Of a DNA stretch of 64,000 bases, positions 35,568 through 46,670 are shown in pieces. The number at the start of each line of letters is the position of its first letter. Position 1 is the first letter of the stretch. The DNA is from Sphaerosporella brunnea (Eukaryota; Ascomycota; Pezizomycetes; Pezizales; Pyronemataceae). The stretch is from the NCBI GenBank assembly GCA_008704415.1, contig VXIS01000017.1, positions 221,530-285,529 of the forward strand, in the 5' to 3' direction. The position numbers and the translations under genes are program-made. The notes below the pieces were generated by a model that was not told where the DNA came from, ran no database searches, and worked only from the letters and a program-made list of their open reading frames with translations.

Positions 35568-36790
35568 TACCCGCCATCCATTTCCCAGCAGCCCCCCCAC
35601 CAGCGTAAATCTCCCATCCTCTCGTGCCATCTCCAACTCATAGTTCTCCTGAATATACCCCCAAGCCGTCATGAAAAACCAGCCAAATGTCCATACTCTT
35701 CCTATAAGCGTTGCCCACCGAGCCGGCACCCTCTTCCCCGCTTCATCCCTACTCCCGACCCCTAGCCTTTTCGCCATCGCAATCACAAAATCCTCAAACA
35801 TGATACCGAAGCCCTGGCCTATGAAGAAGAGGATAGTTTGCTCCCAAATACGCGTGGAATTAGCTGAAAACTGGCCTGCCCAGTGCGACAAGGCGGTGCA
35901 TAAGAAGGCGTAGAACACCTGGGTGTAGTTACTTAGATTCGAGCCTTTCTTGGCACCGAAGACACGGTAGGCGAGAGGGCGAGCTTGGGATTGTCTCGGC
36001 TGGAGAAAAATGATCAGTGGCCATAGGTAAAACGGGGGTTGGGGAGGCTCACCCAGCGCAAAGTCTGATGCCAACATCGCCCCCAAAACCGCCTCACGGT
36101 GTAGCACTCATTCCACTGGCCAATAATCGGCCTGTTAAAGCCTTCCGGGTGTGCGCCGAATAGCAGCCAGATTATACACAATCCTTCGTAGGCTCCGTAG
36201 ATGGATGAAGAGGCAGCAGCGGAGTAGGATGCAAATGCCAGTAGCCTCGGTACGAACGGTAGTTGTGCCGGTGGAGTCCCCGAAACCCCGAAAGTCGCGA
36301 AATACGGATAGTTCAATGTCATGTAGCTACGGCTCAGATCATAGAGAAGGTAGCAGTATAATATCTGCCGCAGGGAGTAGAAAAGGTAGGAAAGCCGTGT
36401 TTTGTATGGGACCACTGGTGGAAGTTTAGGAACTTCCCAGCTCCACCCTATGCCGCGCGAATTGAGGACGATGAGTACAGCCCATTTGAGCTTGCCGTAC
36501 GGCGAAAGCTGGTAGAAACCGGGCTCATTGTGTCGACGGAAGGTATGCCAGGGATCTGCAAGTAGATGTAGAGAGGCAGTGCGAAGCATGAACTCGACCA
36601 TTCCGCATCCAAAGATGAAGTCTGAATTTGGATCTGATTGTGGAATGAAGCGCCAGACGGAGAGAAAGCAACCTAGGTGCAGCAGGAAAAAGAAGATCTG
36701 GAATTTCGGGGGAGTTTTGGATCCTGCTAAAAGCGTCGCTGTGAGAAGGGGAAAATGTAGTGCTCCAAAGAAGAGCCGTGATAACGCCAT
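35562..36790 (-). CDS. Wax-synthase-like membrane O-acyltransferase
   Basis: Two exons (36053-36790, 35562-35999) give 391 aa. At least six hydrophobic segments are visible, beginning MALSRLFFGALHFPLLTATL. The signature is RRFWGRCWHQTLRW at the exon junction, the conserved FWGRxWHQ motif with the catalytic His of the wax synthase/MBOAT-like family (PF13813), followed by FGAKKGSNLSNYTQVFYAFL and GQGFGIMFEDFVIAMAKRLG. In fungi such proteins acylate alcohols or secondary metabolites in the endoplasmic reticulum; the substrate here is unknown and no biosynthetic cluster surrounds it. The final codons (GTA CAG TAG) are donated by the adjacent pogo-like element, so the native C-terminus is probably shortened. 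An alternative upstream ATG is at 36829. Confidence 0.82.
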
Positions 36791-36829
36791 GGTTGCTGTG
36801 TTCGTCGTCGGAGAGGGCAATAGATGCAC

Positions 36830-39000
36830 TTTATGTAGCTGCGCAATTAACCTGATCGGTACTTAAGACGAATACGAACGGGTAAAATAGTTCCCGAAAT
36901 ACCGGGGACATAAGCGGCCTGCATAATATATCATACAGTAAACCTTGCCGCAGAACACTGCAACGCGACAACAGTACAAAAAAAGAACGACAAAATAAAT
37001 TGAAAGATAAAGCGAAAGTACTTTAAATCAACCCAGTCTATCGCGCGGATAAACTGCAGTGTTCCCCGTATTTTTACGACGAAAAATAAGAAAACTATGC
37101 ATGGGCGGGCGAGAATGCCACAAAACACAACGCGACAACAAAAAGTTTCACCGAAAATCCCCCCCAAAAAACCAGAAAAAAATCCCTACGGGCTGATACT
37201 ATCACTAACACGTATTCTTCGTTTTTTGTTTAGCACTTTTTATGGAGATTTTTCATTGAGTTATTTGTTTTTCCCTTGTTGAAGGGCAACACAACGCAAC
37301 AACATCGACGAAAATCAGCATAAAGGTGTAAAAAACGGGGAAAATGTCTTCAGGGTATTATTGACCTGTGGGAATTTTTCTGAACTTTTTTTGTGGTGTC
37401 GCATTGCGGCTTTGTAGTATTGGTGCCTGCTCATGCATAGTTTTCTATTATTATTCACGTGTTCATTGGAATTGCTTTCACTCCATCTTTCAATTTATTT
37501 TGTCGCTCTCATCAGCAAAAAAATGCGTACTTAGTTAAACCCCAGCAGCGCTTATTTAAGGCCTGTGGTAAACCACCATAACCTCACGTCGCAATTCCTA
37601 TGATCAAGATGGTCACAAAGCAGACAAAGATCGATCAAATCCCATAGTAAAAGCTCCCTTTCAGTCGCTGCTTGACCGTTTCTCATTTCCGGCATCGTGA
37701 TGTCCGTTTTGTGTGGTTTACCAAAATCCAGTGCTTAGTTACACCAAGTGAGGTCGTCGCGGCACACCAGATTAGGGGTTCTGGCGCGTAACTAGGCACC
37801 GGATGCAGCGAGTAATATCGCGAGCTTTGCACCATAACACGGCAACAAGCCAATATCCCATCTACCGGTGCCAAGACACCGCAAGATCTACTAGTAGAGC
37901 GGCGATTGATGGGTGAGCGAGTGATACAGCATGAGTGCCGCGTGTGGCAGTATAGTGCTTGGCTGGCTGGCCTGGCTGGCCAGTGGAGAAAACCGGCTAT
38001 TCAGCCGGTCGGCCGGCCTGGCGGTCGCCAGTACGATCTGCTCGGCAGGATATGTAAAGAACATTATACAGATGGAGACAGCGGCGGCACGGCCGGCCAA
38101 ACCTGAGGCAAGGTGGCCCAGCCGTCCTCTTCTGTCTCCCAGCACTTTCATGGTTCTTCTCTTCTATTCCACCAGCAGACTTTTCAGGCCGCGCAACTAC
38201 ACACGTTCTTCCCGGGACTGCGGTATCCGGATCCGGAATCCGAGCCAAAGCTGCTGTACGTATACTGACTGCGTGGAGCTGCTGCCTATAGTACATATCA
38301 GTACCTCCTCCGACTGACCATGGGGTCGGCCATCTCATTGGCCATAATCCACTTCCTGATCGATGCATATCTATCGTTCACAATGCTGCACTCGTCAACG
38401 CCACAATTCCCCCAACCCGAAGCGAAAGCCGTGCTACGACCCTCACTCATAAAAATTAAGATCCACGTAGCCCACTACGTATACGTACATACTAAATCAG
38501 TATATTTACATTATAATACCCATAGCTTGGCCGTCCATGACGTACAAGGCTAAGGAGGAGTACCCCAAATCATGATTACTCGAGCTTGTTTAGGCACATA
38601 ACCGAGAATTATATAGTGCTAGTTTGGGTGACGATATCCAAGACACACGAGATCCGACGGGAACCAGTACTTTGAGACACTTTCTGATCTGTTGTGTTAA
38701 CTTGTAATGGGTTGCTACATAACGGTCCTCACGGCAAGTGCTGCCGTTCTTAAGGCATGTAATTTTTAAATTTTGCAGGTGCCTTGATCAAAACGAAGAA
38801 TTGCAAAACGCACAGCCCGCAGAATGCCAAAGCAGACTTTATATCCAATTATACGCCAATTTCTTTTTCTACCAGTTGCTAATCAAACGAGGAAAACAAG
38901 CGAAACTATACGTATGTATGCGCACCAAACTCCATAGACCGAACAAGATCCTCCAGCTTTATTTTGAGCGTTAAGAACTGGCCCGCTTCGAAAAGCCAAG
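36830..39000. other. Intergenic, no gene seen
   Basis: About 2.1 kb. Two A-rich segments share CACAACGCGACAACA-like motifs (near 36958-36975, 37125-37142 and 37289-37303), hinting at an old dispersed repeat. A GGCTGG/GGCCGG-rich stretch lies at 37962-38030. No supported coding region. Confidence 0.45.
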
Positions 39001-41468
39001 TCATTCGAATCTTGCCGTGGCAATACCATGAGGCTTGCCTTCGAATAAGACCTCGAACTTGAGAACCTGTGCGCCGGAATTAGAGCCAGGGGGGCTAATG
39101 CTTTTTTAGAGGGGATATGGAAGCTATACATCTGAAGTAAGGCTCATGCAAACTGTGAAGTGAACTTCATAGTAATCATCTCCAGAGGAATTGCGCATCT
39201 TGCGAAACTTGTTTCGCGGAATGCTGGACAAGTCTGCCTCCACCGAGCACACGGAATAGAGAGCTAACAACGTCAGCCAATTGCTTGTATACTTGGGGCA
39301 GTAGCAGCTGTATACCAGTTGGATCCATCCATATAAATTCCGGGGAATCATCTGTGTCACAGGCACGGAGTTCTACGGTGAAAATTAAATTTCTGGGGAG
39401 GTTGTCAAAAACACGGTAAACCTTGAAAGAAGCCGACATCGTATCCCCGATTTTGTCATTCTGAGGCGAGGGTTAGCAAGGAAACGAATAGTCCTCGTAC
39501 ATGCGAAAGCTTTGAGTTGCGATACCTTGTGCAGAAACCATAGGAGCTTCCCATCGACAAACCACTTCTCCTCAATCCAATTATAGCATTTGTGCTTATC
39601 CCAACCTTTGTCAGCAATAAAGGGGGCTTGAACTTCAAATCCATAATGTCTGCGAGAACGCTTTTCCTTCACAACAGAACCGTCCAATCCCCTCATAAGG
39701 GCTCCTCGAGCAATCGCAGTGCGTCTATCTATTGTTAGATAGTTGAAAGGTTGATTGCCAGATGAAGAAAACTTACGCATTAGGGGGCTGTAGGACTTGC
39801 AGCACCTTTCCTCCGTACCGGGTATTTTGAAGGCGCTGCAACAGATAGGCCGAAGACCCGAATCCACCAACAAGAAGGATTGCTTTGACATTGTATCCTT
39901 TTCGCTGTACACTCTGGACTTGGTGAGTGACCAGCTTGACTATGGGGTCGACGACTGGGTCAAAGATTCCCTTCACGTCTTCCAGGTCCATGCTATGGAA
40001 ACCATCTTCAACGTTGGTGTCCTCGTCATCGGGAACGCCATGGACTGATACGTCGTATTCGAAAGCTGTCCTGTTGCCGAATTTGAGTTTCACGTTCTCA
40101 ACCCAGGTACGCATCATCTCATTCTTGCAGCGTGGCTGATGGAACGAAAGGTCAACAAAATGGCATTAATGTCTGTCAGATAGGAAAGCACATACCTTCA
40201 TGGAGTCGATCGCAGCGTCGCCGAGCTTGTTCCTGATGTATTGCTCAAAACCGTGGTCGAGAAAGACAGACCCGTGCCTGCCACCTGGAACCAGAAAATT
40301 AGCTTCATTCACAGAAACAAAAAGGCGAGAAAAGATACCCGTGCCGCTGACAACCTCATCCAGACGCAATGGATTGAGCTGCGTGATTTTGTAGGAGACC
40401 AGGTCCCTAGTGACTCTTAGTGACAGAGATCAATGGTAGTGTTGCGCGGGGGCTCTGGAGATGCGACGGGATGGCCCTACGTCTCAAGGCCACCACGTGT
40501 GCTTGGGATATCTCTCGTCTTTGAAGACAAGGCTGTGAGAGACGGCCGTCTCGGGTGCAACACTAGAAAGAATCCCAGGAAGGAAGGGCATACACTGTAC
40601 CACCACCAGCGTCGCAAATAACGAAGGTATCGCCATTCTGTTAACAGTCGGTAAGTAACTGAGCACCGTCTGTCGGACAATGTGGTCATACATCGAGGTT
40701 ATTGGGCTGAATAGCCTTCAAAGTATAAGCAGCAGCACTCTCCGGCTCACCCACAAGCTCGAAATCAACACGGTGCGTTCCAAATCCGGCGTTCTCAGAC
40801 GCCTGTATCATGAGGCTTTTTTCCATGTCTTTCCAGATAGCCGGAATGGTTAGCACATACTGAACCTGTATTTCATTTATGTCAGCGAGTGTTCCCTAGC
40901 CGCCAAATTTTCTAGTGCCAGAGAGAAAACCTTTATCTCTTTCTTTTCGCCATATGTATCCTTAATGCTGGCCAACGCGACACGCCGGACACTGGCCAAA
41001 AAGTCGGTGACCACCTCCACAGGCCTGATATTGAGTTTACGAAGTTTAATAGCCGTTGCTTGAGATGGGTCCTCGGCTGCCGGTTCGGGCTCAGAGATAG
41101 ACAATCTGGCAAAAGCTGAGGGTGCCGATTGACCTTGGAGCAACAGTTTGAACCACTTCAGGGCTTCGGGGACACCCTTGTTGGTGGTAACATCCTGGAT
41201 TTCATAGCCCCAGATCCTTTCCCTGGTTATAGGATTCTTGTAGTGCACTTCGCTGGGAACTTGATCCGCGGTTTCGTCTCCGGCGCGGGAATTGAGCCAG
41301 GTTCGCACCAACTTGACCTCATCTGGGCTTGAGGAGTGCGCAAACGCCACCGAAGTAAAGGTCGTACCGAAATCGACGCCTGCATATAGTCAGAAACCAG
41401 CCAGAAGGATAAACAGGGAGTCACATTCCTACGACAAACTTTGGTGCATCGTTCGCTGTTTTCAACAT
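39001..41468 (-). CDS. Hsp70-like ATPase (HSPA12-like fungal family)
   Basis: An actin-fold ATPase of the fungal Hsp70-like group lacking the canonical substrate-binding domain. About nine minus-strand exons are recognisable. VDFGTTFTSVAFAHS (near 41380) is phosphate loop 1. VLTIPAIWKDMEKSLMIQAS and ENAGFGTHRVDFELVGEPES follow, then AAAYTL, then FVICDAGGGTV joined over a 150-nt intron to DLVSYKITQLNPLRLDEVV. Next come GSVFLDHGFEQYIRNKLGD and then KAILLVGGFGSSAYLLQRLQ with QPPNA and RTAIARGALMRGL, the adenosine loop. The C-terminus finishes with LKFEVLFEGKPHGIATARFE. The first coding exon (MLKTANDAPKFVVG) and the second do not join in frame with the only GT-AG pair available, so the extreme N-terminus is unresolved. 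It is divergently arranged with the coiled-coil gene at 42653. Confidence 0.82.
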
Positions 41469-42652
41469 TGCCGCAGATTCTCAACGGTAAACGGTGGTGG
41501 AGATTCTATTTCCAAAAGAGACGAAGTCCTCTCTTGTAGGAGAATTTTCGCAGCTGGCTAAAAGGAGTCTCACTGGTTTAGGCCAGGAACGACGAGGATA
41601 GAAGGGGTAAGTAAATATATGCAAAAAAAACGGAGAGTTGGTGACTGCTGATTTTCAGTTCCACTGTCAGCTAGTGTTGCTCAACGGCAGATAATACAAA
41701 AGCCTACCCAGATATCTCGGAAGCTTCAGAGCTCGCTGCGGGGGTTTCGGGAGTAGGTCGAAGATGCCAGCGGCTTGGGTGGATTTACAGCCAATTCGTC
41801 GACATGACACAAACGGTGTGCCTACGTACTTAGGGCCCGTTCGGGATATCATGCTTTTGAGCCGTATATCGTGAGTTTGACCCAACTTCCAAGGTTCGAA
41901 GCTTTGAGCCTGTTGAACCTTCAAAATGCGAGAATGGCTGAGAATATTGTGCTGTGGCCAAAATTTTGGGGTAGCTCTGCGCAACCGCGACCTCGGCCAG
42001 TCGACAAAACTTAACGTGCAGTCGCAAGGCCGAACACGCTTCCACAGATACACTCCGAGTCTCAGGTCGTAGTTTACGATTTTGGCTCGGCATTGTGAGT
42101 GACTGGCGAGATGTCGCACGACCGGAGGGCGAGAATAGATGCGCATAGAGGCAGCGATCGTTTTCACGGTTCTGCATGCGCTGCTCGCAGGCGCACGGCT
42201 CAATCTCGGCGGGCCGTGTGGACACTTTGGCTGCCACGACACCCCGAACAGTCGGACAGCCCTTCGATTCCCCACAGGCTATTGTATATATACGTGTGTT
42301 GCGTCCTGCAGCACATCAAGTTTGCCTATCTCATGATAGAAACATATCTGACTCAGGTAAAGTTAAAGTTCCTTGACGCTGCAGTTTACGTCATGAAAAA
42401 ATAATAATAAAATAACGTTCTCCAGCTGGCAATAAGAAGCCTGTCAGTTGAGATTGGATTCTTGCTGTCTGTTTTTCGTGCGCCCGTTCAATCTTCGCCC
42501 CATCACCAGTGCAGCTTCAAGTCCTCAGATGCTAGATGCTTGCCGCATCGAACCAATTTTTTACTGAACTACCTCACTTCAGAAGCATTCACGTAAAATA
42601 TTCCTTTCGGGACGGGATGATCTAGATCTTTTTTACGCACCTTTATCCGAAC
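41469..42652. other. Shared upstream region of the Hsp70-like and coiled-coil genes
   Basis: About 1.2 kb between two divergent starts. Minus-strand open frames at 41667-42275 and 41830-42237 overlap in different frames and show no domain, so I leave them uncalled. No TATA box is obvious at either end. Confidence 0.45.
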
Positions 42653-45255
42653 ATGACTCAGGCAGTATTTGGAGTAATTAAAGGACTTACGGACATGGTG
42701 CGTGGCAAGATGCTGGGCTCAAGCACAGAAGGCTCTAAGCTATCCTCGAAGGAGCGATGTGGGAAAATTCACTCCAAATTTTCGTGAAAAGAGCACCGAG
42801 GCTGACCATGACCAGCTACAGGTTCTAGAGACAGTCAGCAGCCGCATTCAAGAAAGCTGCAGTCCGGCGATGTTGAACGAGGCGAATATACGCCTTCTAG
42901 CAGCCGAGCCGACAAATACAGCTCGCAAGGCGACACCGAGCGCCCACCGAGCAGAGGTCCCTCTCAGGCACCTCGACAGACCCGTCAACATACTCAAAGC
43001 CATCTCTTCAGCTCATCCCATGATAGAAAGCCACTACACCCTGCACTGCAGCCGGATCCCGCTTATCCCCCCAGAGGGATGCTTATGCTGCCAGAAACAG
43101 CGGAATTTGCAGCCCGGCCAATGAATCCTGAGGAAGAAACACAGACCTGGTATGAAAGCCTTTGCAGGAGAAATCAGGAACGGGATGCACTTTTCTGGGA
43201 ACTTGACGAGCTCAGAAGTAAGAACGAGAAACTACAGGGGCGGGTGGAAAATCTAAAGCGCATATGCAGCGAAAAATGCACTCATATTGAGAAGGGAAAA
43301 GCAGAAATGGCGGCAGAAAGGCGTAGAGCGGACGATGAGCAGAAGCGGCTCCTCTCAGAGATCGAAAAACAAAAGCAGGCTTATGATAAGGGAAAGCAAC
43401 AACTCAAGGAAGCGGCCATGAGACAAAACCAGGAAATTCAAAGCAAATTGAACCAGCTGGAGATCGAACACATAAAAACGGTAAACAGCATCGGCACAGG
43501 ACTTGAGCCAATCGCAACCCAGGCGTTCACAGATGGATTTCGGGATCTTCATGATGAGGTTCGTAGTACACGCATGCGTTCAGTCCTACGAACCAGATGT
43601 CCCGGCACCAGCCAGGTGATCAGCTGATTGACCTCGCGGTGGCCGAGGAAATCTGATCCGCAGAATGACAGCCAGTCCTAGAAATGATTCTAAGTTGTGA
43701 TAGGTTTACAAGTGGTGTCGCAAGGCCTTCCCTAAAACGAGCCTTCGCCCCTTCCCAGACATGCCCCGAGAAGTACAAGAAGAATTGCAGGGCCGCTTTT
43801 CTCAGTTCGAGAGCCTTAGTCAGCCCCAGCTGATAAATTTGATGGTTTGGAACTACTTGGAAAAATACCTCCTTTCTCAGCCGCTTCCGGGGCTCGATCG
43901 TGATGAACAGCAGATACTTTCCCTTGTGGAAAAATGGGTGTCCAGGGGAGGTAAGCTCAAAGAGTTCTTGCACTGTTTTCACAGGCTGACCACTTGCAGA
44001 CCATTCGAAGACTTTGGACAAGGCCACCTATTGGAGAGCATATACCAGCTCCCTCATCTACCAGAACAAGGAATACCAAAATGTTCTTCAAAATGTTGGA
44101 CCTATTACACACGATCTTGTGCGCTTCCTCCACTGTGGGGTCCGGCCGAACATGGATATCCAACCCTCCCAGACATCCATGCTGGCTATTCAGCACCTAT
44201 TATACAAGGTCAGCACCCTCGCGGTGCAAATGAAGTGTCAACGTGGAGTGTACCGAATGGATGACACAGTTCGACTGGGCGATCCGTACGACGAGTCCAA
44301 GATGTCCGATGTCAAGTTCACAGATGCGGATGGGAGGGCCCATGTAGTCGCCATTCTGTCCCGAGGTTGGGTCAAGGCCCAATACGATGGTTCTGACACG
44401 ATTCTTGCTCGCGTCTGCAAAACGCGTGTTTTGGTCGGTGCTGCTCAGGGCAAGCCACCGATCGAGAAGGACAAGCCAACCGCGTCAATCGAGAACCTCA
44501 CCATTGCCACTACGCAGGACCCAAAGGAACCTCGTCTTTACTCCGCCGTCGTTACTGGTCCCGCCATAACGGAACCCGAATCGAAACAACCGGCATCAAC
44601 AGTTGTGCCTGGCAGCGACGACGACGCGCACACTCTCCGGCAAGGCTTTTCAGAACACTGTGACCCAGCCAGTCAGCCAGAGGGCACACGCTGCCGCGCA
44701 AAACACCAAGGAACGTCCAGGAATCTTTCGGATGCCCCCCCAAAACCTAGGCCAGATAAATCTCCTAACCCTGAGACCGAACGGACCCGACATGGCAGTC
44801 TGCCCGGTGAGGGGGCCGGAGCCAATGCCGTCCATTATCCGGTTCCATCACGGGCTTCTACTCCCAGGCCGATGGCTCGTTCTTGTGGGGTGCCGGGGTG
44901 GAGCGCTGTTACCACTCCTGTTCAGACCAGCCACTATCAATCAAACCATGGACCGCACCAACCAAAGCTCGGTGATCAATACCAGCAGCCCCACGGCCAC
45001 AACCAAACACTGGATGGAGTACACCGACCACAGCTCATTGACTCGCACCCACCGCACGGCGAGTTCGGCCACGGGCAGGAAACTGTGGACGGTGTGGACG
45101 GTGTGGACGGTGTGGACGGTGTGGACGGTGTGGACGGTGTGGACGGTGTGGACGGTGTGGACGGTGTGGACGGTGCGGACGGTGTGGACGGTGTGGACGG
45201 TGTGGACGGTGTTCTGGTTTCACGGAGGGATCTCGATGAAAAGGATAAGGAGTAA
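42653..45255 (+). CDS. Coiled-coil orphan with Val-Asp-Gly repeat tail
   Basis: Four exons (42653-42758, 42822-43558, 43704-43950, 44000-45255) give 781 aa in frame. Residues 1-140 are disordered (Ser/Arg/Gln-rich). Residues 150-270 form a strong coiled coil (ELDELRSKNEKLQGRVENLK, EIEKQKQAYDKGKQQLKEAA). A folded-looking core follows: LINLMVWNYLEKYLLSQPLP then GLDRDEQQILSLVEKWVSRG, and TYWRAYTSSLIYQNKEYQNV then LVRFLHCGVRPNMD. I recognise this core as resembling uncharacterised fungal proteins but can name no domain. The C-terminal 300 residues are Pro/Ser-rich and end with about thirteen VDG units from a 9-bp minisatellite, then charged residues (SRRDLDEKDKE). The acceptor at 43998-43999 was chosen because the earlier CACAG gives an immediate stop. 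Confidence 0.75.
45086..45211 (+). repeat. 9-bp minisatellite encoding (Val-Asp-Gly)n
   Basis: About fourteen near-perfect GTGGACGGT units within the last exon of the coiled-coil gene. One unit has GCGGACGGT (Ala-Asp-Gly). The unit length is a multiple of three, so copy-number changes keep the frame. Confidence 0.95.
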
Positions 45256-46344
45256 ATTTTGCATGCGTAAATCTTTGTCTGCTTTTCCCTATTTTCTCTC
45301 CCTGTTTTACGGGTTTGCATTTTCTAAAAAAAATTGGTACTTATGTGTTGTTACTTTCAAACACTTTTGATTTCTCGCGATAGGATACTTATTCATGTGC
45401 AAACTGGAAGATTGAACCCCGACCGTGGCCCCATGGCGAGAAAACCCTCTGGGTGGTCAATTTCAAGGTCTTGATTTCCATCTATCATATCCCCCCCCGA
45501 CTGCTGCTGCGACCTGAAATCAGCACCTGCCACCGGCGTCACTATCTGCAAAACAAAGTGCCATCGAAATAGGCCAGCATTCCCACGCCAACTCCACAAT
45601 CCAAGTAGTTGTTGGGCCAGCTGAGCGGCCGCCGAACCAACAGTGTTTTTTAAAACGAGCGGTCATGGCCATTCTACAGAGCTCTATCCAGAATGGAACT
45701 CGTCATACCGAAGACTTGCGGATTGGAGACATGCCGCGGTTCGCCGTCCTGGTCGGACACCTGGTACATAACTTGATTTCCAGGTCGATTGCAGTTTGGG
45801 GACGGATCCTATGGATTGGAGTCCGTTGCTGTGGAGGAGTACATACATCGGTTGCATCCTTTTGGTGTCGTGTCAATGTGGATGACTGTTGATACCGCGA
45901 ATCTTTTGTTGCCAATGAAGGTAAAAAATGGGGGTTTCGGTTGACCAGAAACAATGACGGAGAGTCCAAGAAGGCATCGCCAGTGATAGGGTTGGAAAAT
46001 CATTGGATGATCGCTCGCTCGCTCCTCCACTCATCTTTCGAGGGGTTAATATGTATGATTGGGGTTTGGGGCTGCAGAACTTACCCGAATGTGATTGGTT
46101 TCCATCTTGACTACTAGCATAGAGAAAAACCTGGTGGATGAAAGCCAAGTGATGCAAATGCCGGGGTTTATGTAGGGCGACTCTCAAACTGCTTCACTGG
46201 AACTCACTCGGCCCTTTCAAGGGCGGCAAAAGTACTGGACGTTGCAAGTTCCATCATTTGCGTACAGTAACTGGACTCGGCGTTCTTGATTTGATTTTTG
46301 GGTTTTTAATGGGCTCAGAGTCCATTCAAATACTTACTTGATAG
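45256..46344. other. Intergenic, no gene seen
   Basis: Sequence between the orphan gene and the tRNA. Minus-strand open frames overlap near 45700-46190 without domain content. No repeats apart from a C-run near 45491. Confidence 0.45.
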
Positions 46345-46446
46345 GTCTGGTTGGCTCAGTTGGTAGAGCGTCGGTCTCATATTTCATGTGACTTCCACCC
46401 AGTGGTAGCAATCCGAAGATCGTGAGTTCGAGCCTCACACCGGACA
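46345..46446 (+). tRNA. tRNA-Met (CAU), elongator, with 29-nt intron
   Basis: The acceptor stem GTCTGGT pairs with ACCGGAC (one G-U pair), followed by discriminator A. The D arm is GCTC/GAGC with AGTTGGTA, the A-box region. Anticodon CAT is at 46378-46380 in loop TCTCATA. The T arm is GTGAG TTCGAGC CTCAC, containing the B box GTTCGAGCC. An intron at 46382-46410 follows position 37, the standard place for nuclear tRNA introns. The D and T arms lack initiator features (T54 and the A1-U72 pair), so it is the elongator form. No CCA is encoded. Confidence 0.93.
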
Positions 46447-46450
46447 TTCC

Positions 46451-46454
46451 TTTT
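46451..46454 (+). terminator. RNA polymerase III T-run for tRNA-Met
   Basis: A TTTT run begins 5 nt after the mature tRNA end and is followed by a second TTTT at 46458-46461, the usual Pol III stop. Confidence 0.65.
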
Positions 46455-46670
46455 GTCTTTTGCCGGTCTCCTTCCCATGAGTGACCAATAGGTGACTAAG
46501 CCCTCGCTCGGTTCGGAAGTCCGGAATTACTTCATTTTCCGTCCCCTAAAGTGGTGTGTAAGGAAGACGGGTCAAATCTAGCGGCGGGTCTAAAAGCTCT
46601 CCTCTCTCGGGGGATGAAAGGTTAACCTCCTCCTCCTGAACTCCTAAGACACAGTTAAACCACCCGAAAG

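Noticed and set aside
41667..42275. 202-aa minus-strand open frame between the Hsp70-like and coiled-coil genes
   Set aside because: Composition is Arg/Pro/Ser-rich with an equally open overlapping frame; no recognisable fold.
44976..45320. Minus-strand frames of (Pro-Ser-Thr)n or (His-Arg-Pro)n
   Set aside because: They are antisense reading of the VDG minisatellite.
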